Assembly (NCBI GenBank): GCA_963978545.1
Contig: OZ021723.1
Coordinates: 8,853,593 to 8,917,592, forward strand
Length of the DNA stretch: 64,000 nucleotides
DNA from: Linyphia triangularis
Taxonomy: Eukaryota > Arthropoda > Arachnida > Araneae > Linyphiidae
Direction of reading: 5' to 3'
Shown: one piece after another, positions 1 to 12,100 of the stretch
Position numbering within the stretch: the first letter of the stretch is position 1
Layout: each line of letters starts with the position of its first letter
Made by a program: the position numbers and the translations under genes
The notes under the pieces: model-generated
What the model was told of the DNA's origin: nothing
The model's database searches: none
Seen by the model: the letters and a program-made list of their open reading frames with translations, nothing else

Positions 1-1900
1 TTTTTATACGTTTTCATGACCATTTAGTAATTGTATTAAAAAAAAACAAAAAAACAAAAAAAAAAAGGATGGAATGGAAGTTGAAACAATAACTCAAAAT
101 GCTAGTGTTCTGTTCTAAATTTATTTAATAATGAAACTGCGGACTGTAAACGGCAAAGTTTATCAGTTTCTTTATTACTTACGTATTTATTTTAAAAACT
201 AAGTCTTTTTTAACAGTGTTGAAATTCGAAGTCCCACGTAACTGTCGAAAGCAATTTATATTTCAGTTTTATTTCTGTTTATAAATGTAACCCTTGAATT
301 TTAAAGAGAAATTGTCTCTCCTCTTGCAATCGTTTACAAATGCTTGTGTTAAATTAAAGAAGTTTGTTTTATTTTAATTTATTTAAGTGTTTTTATTAAA
401 TTAGGAGAAAGTGAAGTGTTTATGTGTCTGGAAGGCACGAGTTTTTTCATAGTTTTCTAATTCTCAAATTTCATCTATTAAAATACACTTTATTATTTAT
501 TGTAAAAAACATTCGGATTTTACTCTATACTTTTTAAAATGAATTGTTGTATGTTAGACGGATTTACTGAGTAAATGTTAAACTGATTAAATTTTTTTCA
601 TTTGTATATAATTTGGATTTAGTTTTTTCAATTTTCGAGTTTCGAGTTTTTCAAGTTTAGTCAATTTCATTTTACAAGAAACCCCAATTTTTATTAATTA
701 ATGTACTGCAATTAAGAATTTTTCAGAGACCCACTTCAGAATTAATGGATCAAATATGACTTGCAATAAACAAGTTTCAAAACCTGTATCTTTAAATTCA
801 TAAGTTATATAATAATGTTGAGTATGAAAAATTAGTATAATAGTTTGCCTTTGAAACTTGTTTGTTTGTATTACATTAAATAACAATGTAACAATTGTAT
901 TTTGTATTACATTAGTTATAGTATAAATAAATTTGTATTTTGCAATCTTTTTTTTTACTTATTTTCAACTGGTTTACTATATTTCTTCGATTATCTTTAA
1001 TTTCTACTTCTAAAATAAATATACTTTTAAAGTCTATTTTCATTTTTTACTCTATTCTCATAACTTGTAGATGATAATTTATTTTTAAAACATTTAATTT
1101 ATGTAACTTAAAATTTAAAGAATTAAATTCAAATCGATAAAGGTAAAACACGTTAACAGATATCGATAGTAACTAATCTCAAATGTTTGTTCCAAGTATA
1201 CAAATCCTATATTTAGAATTATTTTTATCAGTTTTATATTTTTGTTGAAACTATTTTTTTCAGATATGTTTTATTCTTATTTTTTTCCCTTACCAATTAT
1301 CAAAAGTAACGCAAATATACTATAAAGAACGATGAAGGCGACGGCTCGTTTCCCCAGCGTTAAGCAGTCTATCCAGTTGTTTATCTGTATCGATGTTTCT
1401 AATAGGGCTACAGCTCTGAAATTTTCAGCGTAAGTAGTTTTGGCCTTCTAATTGGACTTTTGAAAAACAGAATTTTAAGGTTTTATTTAGTTCTTTTTTA
1501 ATTAATTTTTCGAATTAATTAATAAATGCTTTACAAAACGATTTCTAATTGGGCTACAGTTCTGAAATTATCAACACAAGTAGTCTAGTCCTTCTAATTG
1601 GACTTTTGACAAAAAAGAACGTAAAAGTTTTAACTTGTTTTTTAATTATTATTTTTACAAAAAGCGACTTCTAATAATCCTAGAGCCCTGAAATTTTCAA
1701 CATAAGTTGTTTTGACCTTCTAATTTTGCTTTTCACAAACACGTGTTAAAATAATCTTAAAGGGGTGTTGCATTATTGTATTAACGGGGATTTTTTTTGT
1801 TTTGTTTGTTTCTTGGCAGGGGTGAGACTTTTAATATTAAGGCTTCACATAGTTCAATTTTTTTGTCCACCTCACTAAAATCTAATTGAATTTATTTTAG
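1..1900. other. AT-rich intronic DNA, no gene seen
   Basis: Very AT-rich with scattered A and T runs. I found no exon-like stretch on either strand. About 1330-1400 shares a block (the string ATCCAGTTGTTTATCTGTAT) with 28340-28380 and, inverted, with 28042-28075, so a remnant of that dispersed element is present. It should be intron of the A2M gene on the far side of exon 14. Confidence 0.5.
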
Positions 1901-2280
1901 ATAGTGAAGGAGGGGGGAGCTTATGCTAACGCAGCAATGAACCTTTCGACGAGTGAAGTAAGCCTGTGCTTATGTGTCAATGAACTTTTCAGCGAGTGAA
2001 GCAAGCTCGATTTTGCCAAAAACTGGGACTTATTCCCCAATGATGGATTACCGCTACGCGAGGCCTCACAGCTAGCTAAAATATTGCACATGGTAAAATT
2101 TCGTAGCGAAGCATGGGTATTAAGCAAGTAGACATGGGTACCGTCCTGATTAGCCTTAAAGTTGTTGAGCGTACAAACCAACCAAATAATCTGTAAAATG
2201 TCCTTTTGACTATCCAGTCCAGTAAAATTATCATAGAGCCTTTTTTGTTTCATGAGGGAAACCATAAACTCATTCCGCAG
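1900..2280. other. Unassigned block with a 114-codon minus-strand ORF (1921-2265)
   Basis: Less AT-rich than its surroundings. The minus strand is open for 114 codons, including TGLDSQKDILQIIWLVCTLN. The protein does not look like the expected next A2M exon and I do not recognise it. The DNA contains GCGAGTGAAGCAAGC, similar in style to the subterminal parts of the Helitrons at 9060 and 46980, so it may be a mobile-element relic. Confidence 0.25.
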
Positions 2281-2426
2281 TATTCAGATTTTTCAACCAT
2301 CTGTCACTAGATTTTAATATTAAAACTAATTTTGTAAACCGATCGTTTCAAAGTTAGAGAATTCTTTCTAAAACACTCCTATTTTAACAGTGAACTGGTT
2401 GAGTGTTGACAGAACAAACCTCTATC

Positions 2427-2654
2427 TAGCTAAGCGTTCCACAACAAGCAGACCAGAGTGGGTAAAATAATGCGCCAAATAAGCTCCCCGCCTTCTACGT
2501 GTAGTTTGCGTCCATTAGGAGCAGGTCGAAACAGAGGTGGCGTTGTCTGTTCTGAACTGCTTCTTAATGAACGCCAATTACACGTAAAAGGTGGGGAGCA
2601 TGCTTTGCGCATTATTTTACCCACTCTGGTCTCCTTTTAGTGGACGCTTAGCTT
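2427..2654. repeat. Foldback element (hairpin, about 228 bp)
   Basis: The outer arms contain ACCAGAGTGGGTAAAATAAT near 2451 and its reverse complement near 2615-2634. The pairing extends outward through TAAGCGT...ACGCTTA. Arms of about 100 bp with mismatches look like a small foldback MITE. Confidence 0.8.
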
Positions 2655-2660
2655 AGGAAA

Positions 2661-2955
2661 GATCATAGACTTATTATTATCGATAGACTGCGCGTTCCCA
2701 CTTCAATTATACAACGAGAATGAAACCAAAATGAATCACAAAATTCGTCTATCAGTCACGTGGTTTTTAATTTGGCTACGCGTCGTAAAATTAATCCTTT
2801 ATCTAATAATCTTATTATCCTTTATCGCCTGAGTGAGGAGAAATCTGCAACCCTGCTCCCAAAAAGTCCCTACTCATGTGATTCATTTTGGTTTCATTCT
2901 CGTTGTGCAATTGAAGTGGGAACGCGCAGTCTATTGATAATAATAAGTCTATGGG
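2661..2955. repeat. Foldback element (hairpin, about 70-bp arms)
   Basis: An arm at 2667-2736 (AGACTTATTATTATCGATAG... to ...CCAAAATGAAT) has a nearly exact reverse complement at 2881-2950. It follows the previous hairpin directly and ends about 31 bp from the 5' splice site of A2M exon 14. Confidence 0.85.
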
Positions 2956-2986
2956 AAAGATGTATCCTAGGATGCTGTCTTATGAC

Positions 2987-3162
2987 CTGTGTTGAATAGA
3001 ATCCTCCTGTTGACTTCATGTTCTGCGTGAGGTAGCGGACAAGAGGCAAGGCTTCCGATACACTGTTGTCCAGCTTCAGATGAGTCAGGATTGCATAGGA
3101 CGCCGTCTCTATGTTAGTCGCCTTGGTTCCACCATTTCGATTCAGGTAAAACTCCGTCTCAT
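2987..3162 (-). CDS. A2M: A2M exon 14: thioester domain, ETASYAILTHL to GGFYSTQ
   Basis: One hundred and seventy-six bases, phase 1 in and phase 0 out, after TTTGTTGCAG. It reads DETEFYLNRNGGTKATNIET, ASYAILTHLKLD, LPLVRYLTQNM and KSTGGFYSTQ. This is the (V)E(M/T)..Y.LL..L ... QN..GGF.STQ signature. The donor, CAG/GTCATA, is non-optimal but sits exactly at the STQ/DT junction usual in the family. The following exon should begin with DT(V/I).AL; I could not find it in 1-2986. Confidence 0.92.
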
Positions 3163-6100
3163 CTGCAACAAATATGACGTCTAAATGCTATTGGAAATAT
3201 TATTTAAAAGCGTTGATTGTACGTATGTGCAATATGTGTAGCTAAGAGTTATGGTGTATGTGCAACTACGACAAAACTACCAGGTGGGGCATATTGAAAA
3301 TTTTTGACGGTGCTCAACATACTCAAAAAATTCGTTGAGAGAACTTTGCAGTTCGAATTTATAGGAATTCTCTTTTACGCGAATTTATACATGTGAAAGA
3401 CTTGTATATGTAAAATGGGCAGACCAAACGGTATAGTGGTTAGCGTGCTAGCTTCTAGACCGCGAGGTTGCGTGTTCGAGTCCCGTGTTAGGCATGGGTG
3501 TTTGTAAATGTATGTTGGCTTGTCTAATGACGAATGTTTCGGCGCATTATAGCCCTCATGTTGCTGACGGCTCCAGATAATCTGAAAACAACCAATCAAC
3601 CAACTATATGTAAAATGATTTTAGATTGAAATTTCGAAGACGTCATTTTGATGTGAAAGAAATTAAGCTTGTTTTTTATGCACACGTCGCACTTAGCGTA
3701 AAGTTGTTGAAGTGTTTTATGACAAAAGTGTTACACTTACGGAGCGATAACGTTGTAACAAGAACATCTACAGTTGCGTCTTGTAATTATGAACTTACTT
3801 GAGATAACACCTCAACTTTTATTCATTTCACGTCCACCTACAAAAGAACATGACATTGAGGCCCTGACGGATTTAACTCGCAGCAGCCGCCAGCATTGTG
3901 GCTCAATACCACGAGCTTTCGGTCATGACACAACGTCTGGGAGCGGTATTAAATATATTTGAATTGCCCAGATAGCAAGCAAGCTTGTGAAAACCTTTTC
4001 ATTTACTTGGGTTACAAAGGTTTGGTGTTAGGGTTTACTATGACAACCCTCTGAAAAGGTTGATTCTAGATTTGGTCATGTACAGTGTAATCCTTGTAGC
4101 AAGCTTGTTATGAAAAAGGTTACGCATCCCTTACAGTGTAAACTTTGTTGAAAGGTTGGTCGTGAAAACGTCACGAAACGCTTGTTGGTTGGTTGTTTTC
4201 AGATTATCTGGCGCCGTCAGCAACACGAGGGCTATAATGCGCCGAAACATTCGTCATGAGAAAAGCCAACATACATTTACAAACACCCATGCCTAACACG
4301 GGACTCGAACCCGCAACCTCGCGGTCTAGAAACTAGCACGCTAACCACTATACCGTTTGGTAGGCACGAAACGCTTGTCAACTGTGAACTAGGACACCAC
4401 CTTCGAAATCTTAAAAGAGGTTGCATCGTTTTCGTTTAGGAAGTTTACATTAGGTGTTGTAAAGGATAAAATGCGCCTGGATAATTACAACTAATGACGG
4501 TAACAGTATAAGTCCTTGTTTAACAAACAAGACAAATACTTATTAAATCCTTTATGTTAACTTCGATTACGTTGGTCGGTGGGAACGGAATCTGCAGATG
4601 TCTAATTAACCCCCATTGCCGTCATCCAATTGAGTAGAAACTTGGCAGATAGGTTTGATGTCGATGGCAATGCATTCTATCAAATTTTGGGGCTGTTACT
4701 TTCACTAAAAGCACGCTTTTACGCAGGGCCCGATTTAGAATTTTTTTTACTGTAGGCCCAACATTCAGAGAGGGGCCCCCAATAGCGAATATTTGTTGCC
4801 TTACGTCACAATATTACCAGATCAAGCTACATTCGTTAGGACTAACTTTTTACAATTAAAACTCATTGTTTACTTTCACACGATTTGTTTGTTATAATTA
4901 GTATAATCTTGATTTCCTCAAAACTTTTGAATTAATCAAGACCCCCCCCCCCCCTATGAACACTGATTTTAAAGCACACTTTCCTGTATTTTAAACTTAC
5001 ATTTTACCACAGGGTCCACAAATTATTATAATAATAAAGATTACTTAATTTTATAACAATAATTGTAAATAATACAAAGTAACCTTTCCACTGTTTCCAC
5101 GATCTCACCAAAAAGAAGGGCCAAAAAAGTTCAAAAAAGTCCACAGAAGAGCCTGCAAACCAACCAATCACTAGTACTCTTTCATTTCATAATATAAGAA
5201 GTTGTATATGGTTGGTTGGTGAACATCTCTTTACAAGAGGCGAGAGAAGGAGAACAGCGGCGTAAAGCCCTTATCTCCGTGTACATAAGAAGAAGTTGTA
5301 TATGATTGGCTGAACCGGAAAGATTTGCTTAATTAGGTTTTATTAGGTCAATCTATCTAACTTAACTCTCTGTGACTATAAAAAATATGGAATTTGCGGA
5401 TGTGTAACTAAAATTTTTTTATTATTTTTGTTCAGTACTTCCCATAAAAAGACCATTATATTTAAAATTTTCAGAAACTTTCAAAATTTGAGGACCCCTA
5501 GCCCCGGGCCTAGTGGGCCTAATGGTAAATCAGGCCCTGCTTTTACGGAATACTAATAAACCAAATTGCCGTCATTCAATCGCATTAAAATAACATTTAA
5601 GCTTGGCGTCCACAATTGCTGAGCAGAGCAGAGCGGAGTGGATTAGATTAGAGTCAATTACAAGGTTTTCAACGTCCATTGTAGCACGAGGCTCGTGCGT
5701 TCACGTTCACTTTTAATAAATAAATTTTGAAACGTAGTTTTTGCCGCACATTTTGCTGATAGAAATATTTTTGATGATTCACCAAAATGGTGATTTTGGC
5801 TATATACTTTTTTCGACAATCCTTATATTATCCTTTATTATAAGCGAAACTGAGAGGAGAAGAAAAAATGATCGTTGATGAGGTATGCTCAAGGAAATAT
5901 AAATATGTGTTAGAGGCATTCGTTTTCAACTTTTTACGTTGTTAAAGCATTTTTAAGGGAATTTCATACGCGGGGATGTTTAGGACACCACAAGAGGCAT
6001 TACCGTAAAGATTTTTATCAAAATCGCTAGAGCCGTTTTGTATCAATCATTGAAAAACATGATTTTTCAAAGGCAGCTACTTTATGCGCATGCGCGATTT

Positions 6101-9100
6101 TGACGGAAACCTTAATGGTAGGTCCCATGTCCACCATCAACCCGCATACCAAATTTGAACATCATAGATCAATTTGTTCGGGAGCTATGATGACCACAGA
6201 CAGACATTTTTTATCGATCACTTTTTGGAAATCAGGAAGCTCCAAAACATGGAGAAATGGGGGGAAAAAAAAGGATTTTTTGTTTACCTTAATGCTATAC
6301 TTTTATTACCTAGCTTTACGCAATACCGACTTGGATTCGTTTGTGAAGTTTAGATCTATCCATAATACGCAAAGTCAAGAGCATATCCCGACTGCACAAA
6401 GTGCACTTTCAGTAGATCCGGTCACATGTAGACATCCACGGAAATGAATTGGCTGACACTCTTGCTAAGGAGGGACTAGAACACCCTGTCCTCTCTACTC
6501 AAGAACTCACATATCAAGAGTTATACTCAAAGAAAATAGCTCAAAATAAAGCGGCATATACCTCCATCTCACGAATGGTATAAAGCCAAAAAAGCCAGGA
6601 CACTCCCTATCTCTTCCTTGTGATAGGCACACCAATACCCGTCTGTCCCGACTTGCTAGTGGTCACCTTAAAGGCCTCACATATTCCGGGGGAAGCAAAA
6701 ATTTTCCTCTTTGCCCTAAATGCCAAAAAGAACAGGCATCACCTCAGCACATTTTGGACTGCCTTGGACTGAACTGGGAGGACATTTATAACTGTCCACA
6801 ACTAGTGTCAGACTTCATTAATGTCAATGGCTTCACTGATATTGTCTGACTTCGTCAGACAAAAGGGAGATTAGAAACAACAACAACAACTTTTATTACC
6901 CTATGTATACATATGGAAAATTGAAAGCAAAAACTAACAATGCATATAAAGGATTTTTTTTAATACTCTAGTTTTATAGGTTATCTATATATATAATTCC
7001 CTTGCGTGTCGCCCAAATTCAGCTGTATTTCTGTGAGCAGAATGACAAGAAACAACCAATCACAAATCTTCTAAATGTGCTTTAGGCATGAGTTTCCAAA
7101 CTCAGAAATCCAATCAATCACAATACATCTTTTGAAATTTTACTTCTTGCAACTTGAATTCGCTATATTTTGTTTTCTTATTACTCATACAAATTATAGC
7201 CTGTTTAATACTTTATGATTTAATATTGTTACGAATTTTTCCGCTGAGGCAATGACGGCACAGTTTTTCAGATAAAAACTAGTATTTATTCTCTTCAGAA
7301 AACTCACAAAATTTATTCACAGATAACAGTGCAATCACTATTAATCTTCAATACAAGCTTCAACGAGAACAGCTTCGAATATAGTGATTATACAAGCTCA
7401 CTCCAATAGGTCAACAAAGCGATCGCGATCAGCTTTCAACGAAGTACGAAGTACATCTCAAAACTTTCCCGTTCTCCAGTCTTTTATATACAAGCGCGTG
7501 AGACATTCGCGAAATTTCCAGCCAATTCATCGGAAAAGAAATATCTCGAAACTTCTCGATTGCTTTAGGTGTTGCCACCTTTTTCTAACCTGTATAATCG
7601 CTATTAATAAATAAAATAAGATAAAAATAAATTACAATAGAATTTTAAAATAATACGTCACTATTTACAATATATATAGACAATTTGTGCAACAATATTT
7701 ACGTTGATGCTGGAATAAATAGATGCAAGATGGTGTACATCTCTTTTTGGATTCTTAAACAATTCTTGGTGCAGAATCCGTATCGTACTTTAAAGTTTTA
7801 TCCATATTTATAAGTGAACGTTTTCCGAATATATATACCGATAAAAACTGAGCACGGAATTTCCATTGAGAATATTAAAGTTTTTTTGCTGAAAATTCAC
7901 AGTAGATTGAATGAGAATTTCAGCATTCCGGATAAATCACAATTTTTTTAAAAATGACTTTTTATAATAACAAATTTATTCAGATTATAATTTACCTTAT
8001 GGTGCCTTTTGGTGACTTCGAAAAAAGTCAAAAAAAATCCATCAAAACGGTGCGTTATCAAATCCAAACGGGCACTAGATTTCTCGCAAAACCGAGTCGA
8101 AGGGTTGCCACATTCGGCACCAAATCACAAACTTTCTAAAAGTCACCAGGAGGCACCGTATAAAAAATTTGAGCCCATATTTATTTCTAATCAGTGCAAA
8201 TTCAGCCATTACGCAATTACACTAATTAAAAATTATCATAATAAAGAATAAAATCCTCCTCGACTTCGAAATATCAAATGAAATTAAAATTATTCTCGCC
8301 GAGCTTGATTTTCAAAAAATTACAGTCGACGGAGCTTTCCGGTTGATTGAATGCCGGGTAATTGGTCTTTTATTGTATTATTTTTTAAGTATCGCAAAAA
8401 AGAGTATAGAAGTAGTATTGGCGACTTTTTGGGTGGTGACTACAAGAAAGCGCCAAGCAAAAGTCGCCAATAGTGTTTTGGCTGTTTACCGTACCCGTTC
8501 TAATACTCGGTTGTTGGGCTAAAATAAATTACAAACGCCAAAACTGCAAGGACTGCCAGATTGAACCCACGGGACATCGGGTAGAAAGGAGGGGTAACCA
8601 GAAGTGTAAAAAAGCGCAAATTAGAGTAGTTCAAACCAGGAAAAGTCACCAATGGGTTCCTATAATGTTTCTGTTCTCAAAAAAGAGTATGCAAACATGT
8701 AATTGCTTATATTGCTGCGTTAAGAAATTTCGATGTGCAACTTTAATTATTTTGGCGCACTTCATGCGAAACCAATCCGTACATTTGAATTGTTCATTGA
8801 AATACCTGAACTATTTTAGATATGTGCATGGGAAACTGTTTATTTTTATTGCTTTCCAAAAACGTTTTACTACTTTGCCACACTGTTCCATCTTAACACG
8901 TCTCACATAAGCAGTAGGATAATGATGTCGCAAGTTTTGTAACTCATCATAAATTCCAATTTTTTTCAATTTCATAGCACAATATCACTCTACAAGATTT
9001 TTCTTGATTATACAACTGAAATAGCTTTTTGCTAGGGCATATTTTAAATGCCTCACTTTTGAAGCGAGCGAAGCGGCTTCCAAGAAAAAGCCAAAGGGAA

Positions 9101-12100
9101 TTGCATAGCAATCCCGATGGTTGGAGATGGTTAGAGAGAAGGGAGCGGAGCCCCCTATTATATTTAAATATGCTAAAGCTGCATCAGTTAAGACAGCGTT
9201 AGCAACAAGATTAGTAATTCGCAAAACCATCTCGTTAAGTAGTCACTTTGAGCAAAACCTTTGTCCAAACAGTATCAACAAAAAGTTACCTTTTGTAATA
9301 GCAAACGGTTTCATGTCTGTGAGACGCCTCTTGGCCGATTCCTTGTCTCCAGCCAGGGCCTCCGCATACGCAATCAGGAAGATCTCGTACGGGCTCGACC
9401 AATAACTGTGGGCCAAACACCGCTTGGCAGCATCGATGACGGTCGGGTCATCATACTGCGAGATGAGGAGAGAGGCCAGAACATAGGCCGTGATGGCAGT
9501 TGAACTCCTTGACTTTCCAAGACCACCCTGTCGAGAGAAATGTTTGGATTTTAGGGAAAATGCTGCAATGTCATGGTATGATTCGAAACTGGAGAATTGT
9601 AGAGACCAGTGTTGGTGCTGGTGTGCCGTAAAAAAGGATTTTCTGTTTTTTTTTTTTGGTACTAAAGTCATTTTTTATTTCTAGTCTTCAATTGGTAACC
9701 AAGATTTGTTTTTGTATTATTATAAAATCCCCATTAACTTTTTTTTAATAACTAAAGCAAATTATTAAGTAGTCTTAAAGGTTAACCAGGAATTTTTTTA
9801 TAGTTTTATAGTTCTGTAAATTTTGTGGTGCTGTTAAAGTACTCAATTTTTGTTGTTGAAATTTTATGCATATGAAGTATATATTAATTGCATGATATTT
9901 AACACATTTCTATTTGCTATTTCTAAATGACATTTTCCTCTTGCTCACTTTATTCTAACTAATATTTCTGATTTTGAGAATATGATAGGCGATTATTCAC
10001 TTTTTTCATTTTCATCTGAACTTCGAGCCGACAGAGCTTTTTAGGAATAGAGTTAAGTTGCCTGAGGGCCTTATTTTACCGAGCCACTCGACTGGCGAAT
10101 ATGCTCCACCGCTTCTAGCCACTACTGTGGCTCAGTATGATAAACTCCATAGGATTGCATGTTTCGCTTAGGGTCTGAGCGCCACAAGCGGCAGATGCAA
10201 CCTCTAGCCACAGCAGTGGCCCAGTATCATAAGCTCCATAGGATTGCATGTTTCGCTTAGGATCTGAGCGCCACAAGCGACAGATGCAACCTCTAGCCAC
10301 AGCAGTGGCCCAGTATCATAAGCTCCATAGGATTGCATGTTTCGCTTAGGATCTGAGCGCCACAAGCGACAGATGCAACCTCTAGCCACAGCAGTGGCCC
10401 AGTATCATAAGCTCCATAGGATTGCATGTTTCGCTTAGGATCTGAGCGCCACAAGCGACAGATGCAACCTCTAGCTACAGCAGTGGCCCAGTATCATAAG
10501 CTCCATAGGATTGCATGTTTCGCTTAGGGTCTGAGTGCCACAAGCGACAGATGCAACCTCTAGCCACAGCAGTGGCCCAGTATCATAAGCTCCATAGGAT
10601 TGCATGGTTCGCTTAGGATCTGAGCGCCACAACCGACAGATGCAACCTCTAGCCACAGCAGTGGCCCAGTATCATAAGCTCCATAGGATTGCATGTTTCG
10701 CTTAGGATCTGAGCGCCACAAGCGACAGATGCAACCTCTAGCTACAGCAGTGGCCCAGTATCATAAGCTCCATAGGATTGCATGTTTCGCTTAGGATCTG
10801 AGCGCCACAAGCGACAGATGCAACCTCTAGCCACAGCAGTGGCCCACTATAATAAGCTCCATAGGATTGCATGTTTCGCTTAGGATCTGAGCGCCACAAG
10901 CGGCAGATGCAACCTCTAGCCACAGCAGTGGCCCAGTATCATAAGCTCCATAGGATTGCATGTTTCGCTTAGGATCTGAGCGCCACAAGCGACAGAAGCA
11001 ACCTCTAGCCACAGCAGTGGCCCAGTATCATAAGCTCCATAGGATTACATGTTCCGCTTAGGATCTGAGCGCCACAAGCGACAGAAGCAACCTCTATCCA
11101 CAGCAGTGGCCCAGTATCATAAGCTCCATAAGATTGCATGTTTCGCTTAGGATCTGAGCGCCACAAGCGACAGAAGCAACCTCTAGCCACAGCAGTGGCC
11201 CAGTATCATAAGCTCCATAGGATTGCATGTTTCGCTTAGGATCTGAGCGCCACAAGCGACAGATGCAACCTCTAGCCACAGCAGTGGCCCACTATAATAA
11301 GCTCCATAGGATTGCATGTTTCGCTTAGGATCTGAGCGCCACAAGCGGCAGATGCAACCTCTAGCCACAGCAGTGGCCCAGTATCATAAGCTCCATAGGA
11401 TTGCATGTTTCGCTTAGGATCTGAGCGCCACAAGCGACAGAAGCAACCTCTAGCCACAGCAGTGGCCCAGTATCATAAGCTCCATAGGATTACATGTTCC
11501 GCTTAGGATCTGAGCGCCACAAGCGACAGAAGCAACCTCTATCCACAGCAGTGGCCCAGTATCATAAGCTCCATAAGATTGCATGTTTCGCTTAGGATCT
11601 GAGCGCCACAAGCGACAGAAGCAACCTCTAGCCACAGCAGTGGCCCAGTATCATAAGCTCCATAGGATTGCATGTTTCGCTTAGGATCTGAGCGCCACAA
11701 GCGACAGAAGCAACCTCTAGCCACAGCAGTGGCCCAGTATCATAAGCTCCATAAGATTGCATGTTTCGCTTAGGATCTGAGCGCCACAAGCGACAGAAGC
11801 AACATCTAGCCACAGCAGTGGCCCAGTATCATAAGCTCCATAAGATTGTATGTTTCGCTTAGGATCTGAGCGCCACAAGCGACAGAAGCAACCTCTAGCC
11901 ACAGCAGTGGCCCACTATAATAAGCTCCATAGGATTGCATGTTTCGCTTAGGATCTGAGCGCCACAAGCGACAGAAGCAACCTCTAGCCACAGCAGTGGC
12001 CCAGTATCATAAGCTCCATAAGATTGCATGTTTCGCTTAGGATCTGAGCGCCACAAGCGACAGAAGCAACATCTAGCCACAGCAGTGGCCCAGTATCATA

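Noticed and set aside
1921..2265. 114-codon minus-strand ORF as the next A2M exon
   Set aside because: It contains none of the DT.VAL or later thioester-domain motifs, and its composition resembles repeat-derived DNA.
3440..3500. tRNA-like sequences with good B boxes, repeated through the window
   Set aside because: Each is the head of a SINE with a common body, AACC tail and target duplication. None stands alone as a tRNA gene.
8473..8910. 145-codon plus-strand ORF with several cysteines
   Set aside because: It lies wholly within a nonautonomous Helitron, has no recognisable domain, and its frame is not kept in the related Helitron at 45981.
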